This document shows positions 1 through 11,265 of a stretch of 64,000 bases of DNA, piece by piece; position 1 is the stretch's first letter, and every line of letters begins with the position of its first letter. Below the pieces are notes generated by a model, which made no database searches, was not told the DNA's origin, and was given only the letters and a program-made list of their open reading frames with translations. The DNA lies in NCBI GenBank assembly GCA_029224185.1, contig CM055198.1, forward strand, positions 24,382,616 through 24,446,615, written 5' to 3'. A program made the position numbers and the translations under genes. The DNA is from Karalla daura (taxonomy: Eukaryota > Chordata > Actinopteri > Chaetodontiformes > Leiognathidae).

Positions 1-508
1 ACCCTAACCCCCCCTAACCCTAACCTAACCCCAACCCTAACCCCCCCTAACCCTAACCCTAACCCTAACCCTAACCCTAACCCCAACCCCAACCCTAACC
101 CTAACAAAGACCCCGACCCTAACCCTAACCCTAACCCTAACCCTAACCCTGACCCTAACCTTAACCCCAACCCCAACCCTAACCCTAACCCTAACCCAAA
201 CCCTAACCCTAGCCCCAACCCTGACCCTAACCCTAAAGCGAACCCTGACCTAACCCTAACCCCAACCCTGACCCTAACCCTAACCCAACCCTAACCCTAA
301 CCCTAACAATAACCCAGACCCTAACCCTAACCCTGACCCTGACCCTAACCCCAACCCTAACCCCAACCCTAACCCTAACCCTAACCCCCCCTAACCCTAA
401 CCTAACCCTAACCCTAACCCCCCCTAACCCTAACCCTAACCCTAACCCTAACCCTAACCCTAACCCCGACCCTAACCCCGACCCCAACCCTAACCCTAAC
501 CCTAACCT
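1..508. repeat. Telomeric repeat array (degenerate CCCTAA)n
   Basis: About 500 bases of head-to-tail CCCTAA units, the C-rich strand of the vertebrate telomere repeat. In this orientation the chromosome end lies to the left of base 1. Many units are variants (CCCCTAA, CCCTGA, CCCCAA, CCCTAG) and several C-runs break the register. This is typical of the proximal variant zone of a telomere, although long-read consensus error could add to it. The array stops sharply near 508, where unique sequence begins. Confidence 0.95.
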
Positions 509-2065
509 GGAGACGTCTCCCTCCAGGAAGCCTCCCTTTTAAAGAGACTCATCCAGTTTCCTTCACTAATCTGGTCTTTAGTCAACTTCATTCTGACCTA
601 GTCTTGATCTGTGGAGTGACACAGCTTCTCTGAACTTTCCCAGTCTGCTGTTACTGGTTTCTGTTAACACCAGCCCAGTTAGTCAATGACACCAGAAACA
701 AGCTCTGAAACAAACTTTCAGAGCGGCTGGGGTTTTGCTCTGGTTGGTGACAGTTAGGGAGGGCTGATTAAGGAGCACACACTGAGCACACCTGATTGAA
801 TATCTGAGAGCAGATGGCTATCAGACGAGGCTCTCCATCAAACCGCTCCAGCTGGACAGGGTTCACGCCTGGAGCCGGCTCCCTCACAACCTCCAAGGAA
901 TTAAAGGGGAACGCCGCTCAATCCAGAGAGGAGACGTGGGGCCCTGAATGAGGGGCCCGGGGGGGGGGGTTAACCCACAGCTCTGTGGAAGCTCTCTGGA
1001 AAGCAGGAACATCTTCTGTTCATATGTCAATGTGTCTTTGCTCTGAGGAGCAGTAGATATGGTGCTTTCCAGCAGACGGTGATCAGAGCAGATTCTCCAG
1101 CTGACCCTCACAGCTGGACTGCAGACCCAGCAGGGAGAAGGTCCACATCAGCCCAGCAGGACAGCTGTGTGTGCCATGTTGTATGCTACCTGCTAGGATG
1201 TCCTCACCTCTGCACATGGACCATGCTATCAGGAACGGTTTGATCTGTGAGAACTCACGCTGTGTGAGTCCACAGAAAGTGGAGATGTGAAAACGATTCA
1301 GTCTCTGCAGAGTAACCCACAGACGCCACGGACCAGAGGTTTCCAGATGTGATCAAGTCATTTAAATATAAGAAACAGTGACATTTTGATGAGCACTTTG
1401 ATGACACTGGTCTGATATTGCAAGGCCTTTGTTTTGTCACAATGGGTAAACTTCTTAATAAGGGGTTCCAGTTTATCAGAATAAAATACATAATATTTCA
1501 TTTCTGGTGTTTATGAAATGAGTTTGATCTGACCTTAAAACAATCTTTGGGGTTTGAACAAACTAATCTAGCTTGTGCCGGCCTTAAGGTGGCCTGTGCA
1601 CAGCTGCTTCCCTGTTAGGCATGAGATGTTCGCAGTAAAAGCCTCGCTAATCTAATAATAATCGAATAATGACAAAAGGCCCAGCTGCTCCAGACCATTC
1701 TCCCCAGCCCAACACTGTCCATATTTTTCATCCCAAGAAAAGAGGGACTTTTGAAATGCTCACTCTAACAAATTGAGCAATGAAAGAGCTGCGTTCCAAC
1801 GCTGGAGAAGTAGGACTTCCACTGCGCACACACTTGAACGCACAGCACATTATATTAAGTAGCACAACTCCTCTCAAAGGGACCTCGATTGTAACATAAA
1901 GCTTTGCCCTCGGGCAGGAAAAAGCATAACATGGTAGGCCAGAGGAGACGGAGGAGGGGGAGAAGGAAGCAAATGGGGCAAGAACGTCTAGAAGCAGTCA
2001 GAGCGAGCGGATGAATGTGGCTGCTGCAGTGGAACTGACAGGACAACAACAAACCACACCAGCAG

Positions 2066-2122
2066 CCCCCCCCCCCCACCCACACACCCCTACACACACA
2101 CACACACAACCCCCCCCCCACC
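2066..2122. repeat. C-run and CA simple repeat
   Basis: Poly-C stretches flanking a short (CA)n tract. It is simple sequence with no coding meaning. Confidence 0.85.
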
Positions 2123-2791
2123 GCCATCAGCCCCGACCCAGGACAGGAACAGTCACTGGGGGTTTCATTCCCAGCGTTTTTATGATGAGGTTTCAGAGCT
2201 GTTCAGTAGCTCTGAAACTCTATGGGACATAGAGAAAGTCCATGCAGCAAGAATAAACTCAGTAAGAGCCTTCATCGCTGTCTAACTCTAGAAGGGTGTT
2301 AGCATGCTAACTGGAAACACGCTCTGGTTTTACTGGTCATGGTCGTTTCCCTCAACTCACTCAGAGACGATGTTAAAATGATGAGTGACAGTCAGAAAAG
2401 CACAGCGCCTGTTCCTGGTTTTAGAGAAGCTGCTTTACTGTCTGAGTCATTGTAGAATTGTATACAAATGTAGAAACACTGTTTTAATGCTCTACCTATC
2501 TATGCTCAGTCTGGGGGTGAATCTCCTGCTTATGAGGTCGTGGGGTCAGATGCAACAGCAAACACTGAAAAGTGAGTTATCCATGGCAGAAAGAAAACAT
2601 GTGAAGTTGGACAGCACTGTATGGTAGTGCTTCCCTCGTCCTGTCAGGATTCCACTGATAGAAGAAGAAGAGGAGATCTGTCTTACCTGTGCAGCCATCA
2701 GTGATAGCTCCATTACACCTGGGTGAGCAGCTGCCAGCCTCGGTCTGCAGAGAAACACCTCCAGAGAGGTTCAGAGAGAAGGAGCACTGAG

Positions 2792-3218
2792 GAGATGAGG
2801 AGAGGGAGGAGAGGGAGGAGAGGGAGGAGACAAGGAGAGGGAGGAGACGAGGAGAGGGAGGAGAGGGAGGAGGGGGAGGAGAGGGAGGAGAGAGGAGAGG
2901 GAGGAGAGGGAGGAGGGGGAGGAGAGGGAGGAGAGAGGAGAGAGGAGAGGGAGGAGAGGGAGGAGAGAGGAGAGGGAGGAGAGGGAGGAGATGAGGAGAG
3001 GGAGGAGAGAGAGGAGAGAGGAGAAGGAGGAGAGGGAGGAGAGGGAGGAGAGGGAGGAGAGGGAGGAGACGAGGAGAGGGAGGAGACGAGGAGAGGGAGG
3101 AGAGGGAGGAGATGAGGAGAGGGAGGAGAGAGAGGAGAGAGGAGAAGGAGGAGAGGGAGGAGAGGGAGGAGAGGGAGGAGAGAGAGGAGACGAGGAGAGG
3201 GAGGAGAGGGAGGAGAGC
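2792..3218. repeat. Polypurine minisatellite (GGAGAGGGAGGA-type)
   Basis: About 430 bases made almost only of G and A on the plus strand, built from GGAGAGGGA and GGAGGAGA-type units with occasional ACGAGGAG variants. Open frames across it (Arg/Glu/Gly-rich on plus, Ser/Leu/Pro-rich on minus) are composition artefacts. Mirror-symmetric polypurine tracts like this can form triplex or G-rich structures; that is general knowledge and not shown here. Confidence 0.9.
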
Positions 3219-3309
3219 TCTGCTCTTGGCTGACTGCGGTTGAAGGTGTGCTACAAGACACAATGCATGGTTTATCATCCTCCATGAAAGACTGCGCTCA
3301 CTCAGCATC

Positions 3310-3365
3310 ACCCCCCCCCCCTCCCTCTCTCTCCCTCTCTCTCCCCCTCTCTCCCCCTCCCTCCT
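3310..3365. repeat. Polypyrimidine tract (C/CTCTCC)
   Basis: A C-run followed by CTCTCTCC-type units on the plus strand, opposite in strand bias to the nearby polypurine minisatellite. Confidence 0.85.
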
Positions 3366-4733
3366 CTCTTCATACGGCCGTAGACGTCTTGGGGGTGGCG
3401 GGGTAGCTGTACGTTTGAAGCACGCCATGCAAACCTTGCAGAATTATTGATGCTTTCCTGGCTTTTGCATGTCGGTTGTTTTGACTGCACACCTGCCCAC
3501 TCACAGAGGATCCCTTTCAAAAGAACCCAGAGGGAGAGGTCCTTGAATTATTCAGCTGAAAATGTATATTTGAATGAGTTTTTTTTTCTCCAGCTGGAAT
3601 CTCTGGCATGTGTCAACTGTTGCTCTGACTTTTTGATTAACTGTTCAAGTCTTTAATTAATGATACTACAACAATTGCATTATGTAAACTTCTTACTGGT
3701 GTGTTATTTATATTCCTAATGATAGATATTAAGATGCCTTGGCTGAAAGAAGACACTATTTGTCTCAGTAACCCTAACTAACCCTCCAGCTGGTTACCAG
3801 TCCCTCCTCTTAACTCCTTACCAGTCCCACCAGCACCACAGCTTCACTGCTCCAAAGGAAAGTGGAAGTAGCCGGAGCTTCTCTCTCAGCCTTCGTCTTG
3901 TCATTCATTACAAAAATACATTTGTCACTTTCCGTGCCTACAACTACAAGAGCAAGTGCAGCAAGCCTTCCAGGAGTGGTAGTTGTAAAATATGCATCTC
4001 CCACAGTGAGGTGGGAGCAGCGTCTGGCCTCTCTGTGGCAGGAGCCTCCTCACTCCAGTCTGGAGTACAGCTGCTCAGAGCATCTGCAGACAGCGCCTCG
4101 GTCCAAGCTTCATGTGAGCCTGCAGCCTCCTGACAGAGAGCAGCACCAGCACCTGATGGACTGTTACTGTACACCTGACCCGCAGACTAATGGTTGAAGT
4201 GGCTGGAGAGACTCTTTCCAAAGCAGTCTGGGATCACGTCACTTCACTCTCTGGAACCATTTAAAACACATTCTCTTGTGTCACTTTCCTGCAGGGTTGC
4301 TCACACTCAGCCAGACTCAGAGACATACATTTTCTTTGCTTTCCTGAGCATCAACTGAGCATGTCTGTGTGGATGAATTCAATTTACCAAGACAGATTCA
4401 CCCCAAGCCACTTCTGTATCTCCAGTCCTGCAGCACACCAAGCTGTTATCTGTTGACCCCTATTGTACTGTGTGTGTGGCCTTTGGAACAATTAGCACCG
4501 CATGAAAAAGCCCCTAAAATAGCCTGTCCTCTGGCCTGTGTGTGAGCTGCAAGTAAGGCTGAGGAGGAGACTGAGCATGAAGCACGCAGACGTGCATGTG
4601 AGGCAGGTCTGCTGTGGAGCAGTGTGTGGAGCACACACCTTCATTTTTCCTGAAGCGATGTGAAACCATCTTTAATAAAACATAAACAAAGAGGGGGACT
4701 GGCAGAGAGACAGGTGATGGTCAACGCTGTGGT

Positions 4734-4739
4734 TTTATT
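4734..4739 (-). terminator. Candidate polyadenylation signal of the GIMAP gene
   Basis: TTTATT on the plus strand is AATAAA on the minus strand, about 280 bases downstream of the GIMAP stop codon. A 3' end near 4715 would be expected. Confidence 0.5.
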
Positions 4740-5020
4740 GGTTTCACAAGTTCATCTTGTCAGTACATTGTATTTTTTACGCTTCCACGTCCCATATGCA
4801 GGAAGAGCTCTATTTGCTGAAGTACAATACAAGCAGAAGGTTGTCATCAGACATCATGAGAAAAGCATGTTGCACAGATTCATACAGACAGTAACAGTAA
4901 CCCGCTGCAAAGCACATATCCCCATTTGAAACTTCCCAACCAAAAGCCCCACTAAGCCTTCTGATAAGTTTAGTTCAGTTCAGTTGTCTTCCTTCTCGTC
5001 CGTCATGCAGCAGAGTAATT

Positions 5021-6435
5021 TCACTGCACTGAGCATTTGTTTTTCAGAGCCTTAGCTGCTGCTGAACCAACCAGCCCGACCAAAGCTCCTCCTGCTGCAC
5101 CGAGCGCTGCGCCCACACAGCTGCAGACCGGCCCTCCCACGGTCGCTAGCCCGGCTCCGACTGCCATTCCCAACTTTGTGGATGCTATCACCGTAGCAAT
5201 GTTAAAGAATTTGTTTTTCTTCTCTGCTTTGACTCTTGCACCCTGCTCATATTTCTTCTGGAGAATCTGTTCCTCTTCCTGCAGCTTTTTTCCCCCAAAC
5301 TTGTACTTCAGTTTATCTTTTTCTTTACGCATTTTCTCCGCATTGGCCTGCAGAATCAGCAGTGTTTGCTCCTGGATCATCCTCTCAGCTTCTTGGAACA
5401 GCTGGTTTGTGTAGAATGTTCCTCCATTTTCAGAGATCATATTCACTATCTTACCAAGGAGCTGATACACCTGATTGCTGCAGGTAGAGGTGTTGTCCAG
5501 GACATGGTAGCGGTATTTACAATTTCTGATTAAATTGCTCAGTTCCACACTCCCACGAAAAAAGTCTTCGATTCTTTTCTGTCCCAGCTGGTCGCCGTGC
5601 GTGAAGAGAACCATGGAGTAATCCAAAGCCTTCTCACCAAACACCTGCCGCAGGAGCTCAACACATTCCTGCTCCTCTTTTGTGAATCTCCTCAGACTGA
5701 TCACAATGAGGAACACATGTGGACCAGGAGCAGAGAGAGATATGCAGTGCTTCAGCTGGTGGACGATAAACTCTTCCGTATACTCTGTGTCACAGATGCC
5801 GGGCGTGTCGATGACCTCCACCGCTCTTCCGTTCACCGTTCCTCTGGCTTTATAACACTCAAAGGTCTCAGAGCCAGCAGAGAGGACGGCTGGAAACACG
5901 TTTCGTCTCAGGATGGTGTTTCCCGACGCACTCTTCCCATTTCCTGTCTTTCCAACCAGCACCATGCGGATTTTTTCATGTAGACCAGAATCTGTAAATC
6001 AGTAGAATAAGTTCAGAAATAGCCTTTTGTTTTTGGTCATCACTTTGTTAAAACATGCCAGAGTTAAAAGTGGTGAGCAAAGAAAATAAAGAATGTATTG
6101 ATAAAAGCCTAGTTATTAATAATAACTCTTTTCTAAGGTTGTGTTTATGGAATAATCTTTGATCATTGATCGATCTAAAATGATCTCTGATGATAAAGTG
6201 AATCAAGACTAACTTCACCTGGATGTACTACTGCATTTTGTTTTTGGAGCTAAAACAGTTACTTTTCTACAGATGTATTTGAGCCTTAGCAGCAAATTAA
6301 AGACAGAGATTTAAATAGAACAATGATTCATCAGTAGAATTGATCAAAAACAAAGTGAAAAAGGGAATTGAAAGATGCGTTACCTCTGCTCCTTCTAGAT
6401 GCCAGACTGGGCTGCCTCTGGACGCTGTAGGCCAT
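5021..6435 (-). CDS. GIMAP/AIG1-family GTPase (GTPase IMAP family member-like), two coding exons
   Basis: Exons 6384-6435 and 5021-5991 join in phase (G|AT, an Asp codon) into about 340 residues. Exon 1 starts MAYSVQRQPS and ends at a GTAACG donor; exon 2 follows a TTTACAG acceptor. AIG1 G-domain motifs are visible: P-loop GKTGNGKS at about 31-38, G3 DTPG at about 79-82, the conserved box LRRFTKEEQE, G4 THGD at about 148-151, and VLDN at about 181-184. A Lys/Glu-rich stretch likely to be coiled coil follows (about 216-280). The last 50 residues are Gly/Ala/Val-rich and hydrophobic, fitting membrane attachment as in several GIMAPs. The family acts in lymphocyte survival and host defence and self-assembles on membranes; the specific role here is unknown. 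An in-frame Met at the start of exon 2 (MVLVGKTG) would remove the leader and is less likely. No break is seen. Confidence 0.9.
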
Positions 6436-8003
6436 GCTTTCACAGCAGAACTGGAGTTATTTCCACAGCCCTGTCTTCTTCAGCTGGCTTATATGAACTG
6501 ATGCTTTGTTGTAAGTTTCTCGAAAGACAATTAATAGCGGCTCTGAAGTCAAGTTGGATCACATTCCAGACAAACAGAAAGTATAAACATGAGCCAAACA
6601 GATTCGTGTTTACAGTAGGAACGGAGAACGGAAGTTTTAGATACAGTCAGATAAGTGATGAGTGATATTTCAAGATTTCCATTTACTCTCTGGATTGCTA
6701 CAAAGCCAGGTGTTATTTTAACATAAATTAAGATTTCATTAGAGAGATTTTCTGTGAAGTAGCTAACTCTATTGAGGGTCTGCTAAGTGTATTGGGAAAC
6801 TGTAGATAAACCAAATTGTATCTCGACAAGTCGAGGCATACAGCTGATCAAGAGATCTACAACTACAAAACACAAGCATACCCCATGTTCCCTGCAGAGT
6901 GAAACTGTTTGGTTTCAGAGTAGTTAAACATGAACGTCTGTCTGAAGAGTTATGTGAGAAATGTACAGGTGGCAGCCGTGAACTTTCCATAACATAACCT
7001 GTCATACATTCACTGGGTGAGGCTGTCTGTGCCTTGAGGGCATTGCATGGCCACAGTAACAGGCAAACACTGTGCAGGTATCTGCTGTTGTTGGGGAAAC
7101 AGGATGCACTCTGATGCTGTTATGGCATCCTAGGTCAGAGATGTGTTTGCATGTTTTTCTAAACAAAGTTCTCAGAATGGTAGTGTTTTAGTGGCTGGGA
7201 TTCAGGGGAGGACTACTACAAAGCACATGCTGGTTACTCTGTCATTCTCCTCTGTCAAGCCTCAGATTTTTTGGTGTCAGACACTGTAAGAAATTGTGAG
7301 GTTCTAAGTACTGGATAGATATCACAATATGGAAGGAAAGTATCATACTTACACGCTCACTATTCTATGTTTAAATTGTGATATAATACACTGGCATGGG
7401 AAGTTTATCACATTCAGCAGCTCAGTTATTAATATTGTTTCAGCAGACTCAACACAACACTACAGGTACAAAGCAGATACAGAGCAGGTAACATGGTTGC
7501 TGCAAATTTAGAAAATACAATTAAAACAAACATTTATGCAATATTTATTGAAAGAAAGGCCTGTTACAGGCATTCTGATGACTTGGTTTCAGTGATGGTT
7601 ATATTGGTTGATTCACTCAATGTTTACGTGAGTAAATGGCTAAAATACACGTCCAAGTACTGGTTTTCACATGTTCAGATGTTACCAAGATCACTTGTTT
7701 ATGATAGCAGTAACTTCCCATCACTCTTGAGACATACTGTAATTGCTGAATTACTGGAACTGGAATGTGGTTGCTCCTGCTTATGCATAACTTCCTTGTT
7801 GTGTATTACTGGAATACACGTGCGAGAGTCCACTTCGACTAGCTCATTCACTAAAGCTAAAAACTAAAACTATACATGACACGCTAAACAACTAGCTCCT
7901 ACAAAACTGTTGGAGAAACTGATAAAAAACGAAACTCCAAACTCTAAACCTCAGTACTGAACAAACACTAGGGGGCGATGTTCGCGCATATAGCTGGTTC
8001 CGT
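6436..8003. other. Intergenic region between GIMAP and YIF1B
   Basis: I see no supported gene. The two flanking genes diverge (GIMAP minus, YIF1B plus), so the promoters of both should lie here. Apart from ETS-type sites at its right edge I recognise no motif with confidence. Confidence 0.6.
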
Positions 8004-8043
8004 CACTTCCGCCAGACACCGGAAAGGGAACGATTCACTTCCG
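8004..8043 (+). promoter_or_regulatory. Candidate YIF1B core promoter with three ETS-type motifs
   Basis: CACTTCCG at 8004-8011, CCGGAA at 8019-8024 and CACTTCCG at 8036-8043 are three ETS/GABP-type sites within 40 bases just before the first exon. No TATA box is evident. Clustered ETS sites without TATA are typical of housekeeping promoters, which suits a trafficking gene. Confidence 0.5.
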
Positions 8044-8146
8044 TGTTACTTCTATGAATGACTCCAACTTCGCCGCAGCTTCGCTAAGTATCAAACGCAT
8101 ATCAGCAGAGACAGCAGAGACACCTGCTGCCACAGAGTCAGTCCCG

Positions 8147-10554
8147 ATGGATTACACGGCGCCTCAGACCGGGTTTAGACAGCGTAAGTTACGTACGTGA
8201 CTTCATGGATCAAAACTATCTTTACTGTGAGCGGCTGCTCGGGGTTAGCCGAGCTGGGCGGTGAGGGGGTCGCTGTGTCCAGATCCCGGGGCTGTCCTCT
8301 CACCACTAACAAGTTGTACAACAATCGGACAACATCACGTCCACTTTGACAGACTCCATCACAGCACAGTACTGACCGATGTACGATAACCTGATGTAAA
8401 TACTGCAATCACAAACTACCAACTTGGTTAACGATGCTAATTAGCTAATTTAGCTCCAGAGCAGCGGTGTAAGGCGCTGTGTGGACCGACTCTTCAAAGA
8501 CGTGTTTATACCGTGCAGTGGAGTCGAGCAGCTACCACTGAGTAGAAACGAGACACAAGTACAGTTATATTCAATTAATTGTTATCGGTTGTTGCACTTT
8601 GTATGCCCATCCATTCACACGTATACATATATGCCCAGCTAGCGTAGCAATAACTGATCTGTGGAGCGATAGTGGGTCAGATTCACTGCTTGGAAAGATG
8701 TCCACCGTGCATATTTTGGTACTTTGTGGGTCTTGTTTCCATGTTAAAATCTGCTCTTGTGCTCGGGTTCTGTCAGAGCTAAACGGTTTGTGTCTTTTTT
8801 GCTTGGACTGAACATTTGTGATGCTTTTGCTGTAGCAGTACGTTTACACTTCACAGCCCCTTCAGATCTGACAATCAGCAGAACCACCTGCCAGGAATAC
8901 ACTACTGTCAACATTATAATTAGATCAGAAATCATAATGATGATGTATAATATAATTATATGATATAAGTCAATTATAAAGCTACTCTCTCCTCCCATCC
9001 AGAGCCTAACATGCGCCTAAGGAATATGTCTGCAGATGGTCCAGTTGGCAGCCCGCTGTTTGAGGATACTAGTGGAGCTGCGGCTGGATCCCTGGCGAGG
9101 TACGGTAGGACACTGCCACGCAGTGTCAGAGTGGATGTGACACCACAGGGTTGATAGAAAATGATCTTTTACACTATCTGATTCTGCAGTGATGGGGAGA
9201 TTCTATATGACTAAGAGAACCCTTTTTACCATTGAAATTAACTTTTTTGTTCTTCAAGATCTAAATATAACTTCACTCCTAATCTTTTCAGTCATTTCCT
9301 CACACTAAGATCAGTCCAGTTGTTGCCCCATCATGTTCTCATGTTTTGTCTGTCGTGCTGCCAGTCAGCCGCAGGCCGGGCCTCAGGCAGCAGGCTTTCC
9401 TGGCCAGTCCATCCTGTCCGACCCCATGTCCAACCTCGCCATGGCGTACGGCAGCTCGCTGGCATCCCAGGGAAGGGAAATGGTGGACAAGAACGTAAGA
9501 CTGATTTCCAAAAACAGGTTTCGAGTGTTTCAGTTTAGCATGGGACACTTAACGGTTCCCTCAGAATTGTTGTCAGAAACCCAGTGGGTCATCAAGCAAA
9601 GTGAAAAGCTTGAAGTGACAGCTAACTCCCAAAAGTGCCACTTCACATCACATCGAGTAGATCATGTGTGCATGTGTCTGTTCTCTTGTTCCAGCTGGAC
9701 AGGTTTATCCCAATTTCCAAGCTCAAATACTACTTTGCCGTGGACACCTTGTACGTGGGGAAGAAGCTGGGCCTCCTCGTCTTCCCCTACATGCATGAGG
9801 TAAATTCCCATACACCTGGTTAATCTAAACTGCTGTGCTCAGTGAACAGCGTTGAATGGGTGGAGTTAATCATCTCTGGCTTGATACCAAAGATCTGCCT
9901 GTGCCTGAAGGTTTTCAGAGTTCCCGGGGGACCCAGAGTTCAGCAGGTGTGATGTGATGATGTGTGTGTGTTGTAGAACTGGGAGGTGAGCTACCAGCAG
10001 GACACCCCTGTGGCCCCACGCTTCGACGTCAACGCTCCTGATCTCTATATTCCTGCCATGGGCTTCATCACATACGTGCTGGTGGCGGGTCTGGCCCTCG
10101 GCACTCAGAACAAGTACACCTCTCACTCCATAAAGCACTCTGAGCTAGAGCCCTGTTATTATCTTATTCAGTATCTAAGTAGAAACTAGTAGCCACTGTC
10201 CTGTTTTCTCAAGTGCTAACCAGGCAATCACACAATAGGACCAGGGAGTGTAATTGTTTTGTGGGCATCGTCCAGGTTTTCCCCGGAGCTGCTGGGAGTG
10301 CAGGCCAGCTCAGCGCTGGTGTGGCTGATCATGGAGGTCCTGGTGGTCCTGCTGTCGCTCTACCTTGTGACTGTGAACACAGACCTGACCACTATAGACC
10401 TGCTGGCTTTTTCTGGCTACAAATATGTTGGGTAGGTGCAGCATCTTCCTAGTGTCCACCACCTCCTCCAAATGTGGAATAAAGGTGATGTTTGATGAGC
10501 AATTTTCTCCTGTAGTCACGCTACGGACACAATCTGTTCTGACCCCCACCCCAC

Positions 10555-10601
<47 letters not shown>

Positions 10602-11265
10602 GGATGATCATTGGCGTGGTAGCAGGCCTGATGTTTGGTAGACTGGCTTACTACCTGTCTCTGCTGTGGTGCTGCGTTGCCATCTTTGTCTTTATGGTGA
10701 GCGGCAGCTTCTTCTGGCCCTTCATTGTTGGAATTGTTGCGTCTAACACACAGACTTCCTGTTGACGGATCATTGAGAATTTCTGCTCAGCCACAGATAA
10801 CAATCACATAACACTGCATACCTTTTAACGTGTTCCCAATCAGATGAGCAGTGTCTGGCTGGCAAATGAGATTTCATCTTAGGATGAACATGTGTTGAGT
10901 TTTGCTCCTGTTAAGTTGACACATTCTCTGGATTTTATGCAGATAGAGATAGTTTCACCAACATAAAGATGAAGTATGTCATGACTATTGTGTCACTGTA
11001 CGATGGAACAAGCTCATTCACATACGTCAAGATACCAAAACATAGGATAGAATGAGTAAATGCATGTTTATGGGGCTGATGGGTGACTTTGTCTCTGCGC
11101 TCTGGTCAGATCCGCACTCTGCGTCTGAAGCTGCTGTCTGAGGCGGCGGCAGAGGGTCGCACGGTCAGAGGAACCAGGAACCAGCTGAGGATGTACCTCA
11201 CCATGTCCATAGCAGCAGCACAGCCCATCTTCATGTACTGGCTCACCTACCACCTCATCAGATAA
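8147..11265 (+). CDS. yif1b: YIF1B-type Yip1-interacting factor, eight exons
   Basis: Exons 8147-8183, 9003-9099, 9365-9494, 9695-9799, 9977-10113, 10276-10431, 10603-10696 and 11110-11265 keep phase and give 303 residues. Diagnostic blocks include NLAMAYGSSLASQG, KLKYYFAVDT, LNAPDLYIPAM-like VNAPDLYIPAM, VNTDLTTIDLLAF and the terminal MYWLTYHLIR. The WCCVAIFVFM stretch fits YIF1B better than YIF1A. The N-terminal part is cytosolic and Ser/Pro/Gly-rich; about five hydrophobic segments follow, ending at the C-terminus, as usual for this family. YIF1 proteins partner YIPF proteins in ER-Golgi transport; YIF1B is also linked to receptor targeting in neurons. An in-frame upstream ATG at 8054 would add 31 residues; I chose 8147 because the encoded length is close to the family norm. 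Confidence 0.93.
10559..10598. repeat. (CT)n microsatellite at the exon 7 acceptor of YIF1B
   Basis: About 20 CT units end directly before GTAG|G. The repeat itself supplies the polypyrimidine tract for the exon at 10603. Confidence 0.9.

Larger units (their letters stand above)
509..4700. other. Gene-poor subtelomeric region
   Basis: I see no supported gene here. All open frames are short, lack splice context, or come from low-complexity tracts. The stretch contains a C-run/CA tract, a long polypurine minisatellite and a polypyrimidine tract, each listed separately; the rest is unremarkable single-copy-looking DNA. The right end merges into the 3' untranslated region of the GIMAP gene on the minus strand. 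Confidence 0.7.

Noticed and set aside
233..487. Gly/Val/Leu repeat open frame on the minus strand
   Set aside because: It is a translation of telomere repeat variants.
2577..3428. Long Ser/Leu/Pro-rich frame on minus and Glu/Arg/Gly-rich frames on plus
   Set aside because: They lie on the polypurine minisatellite; composition alone keeps them open and there is no gene context.
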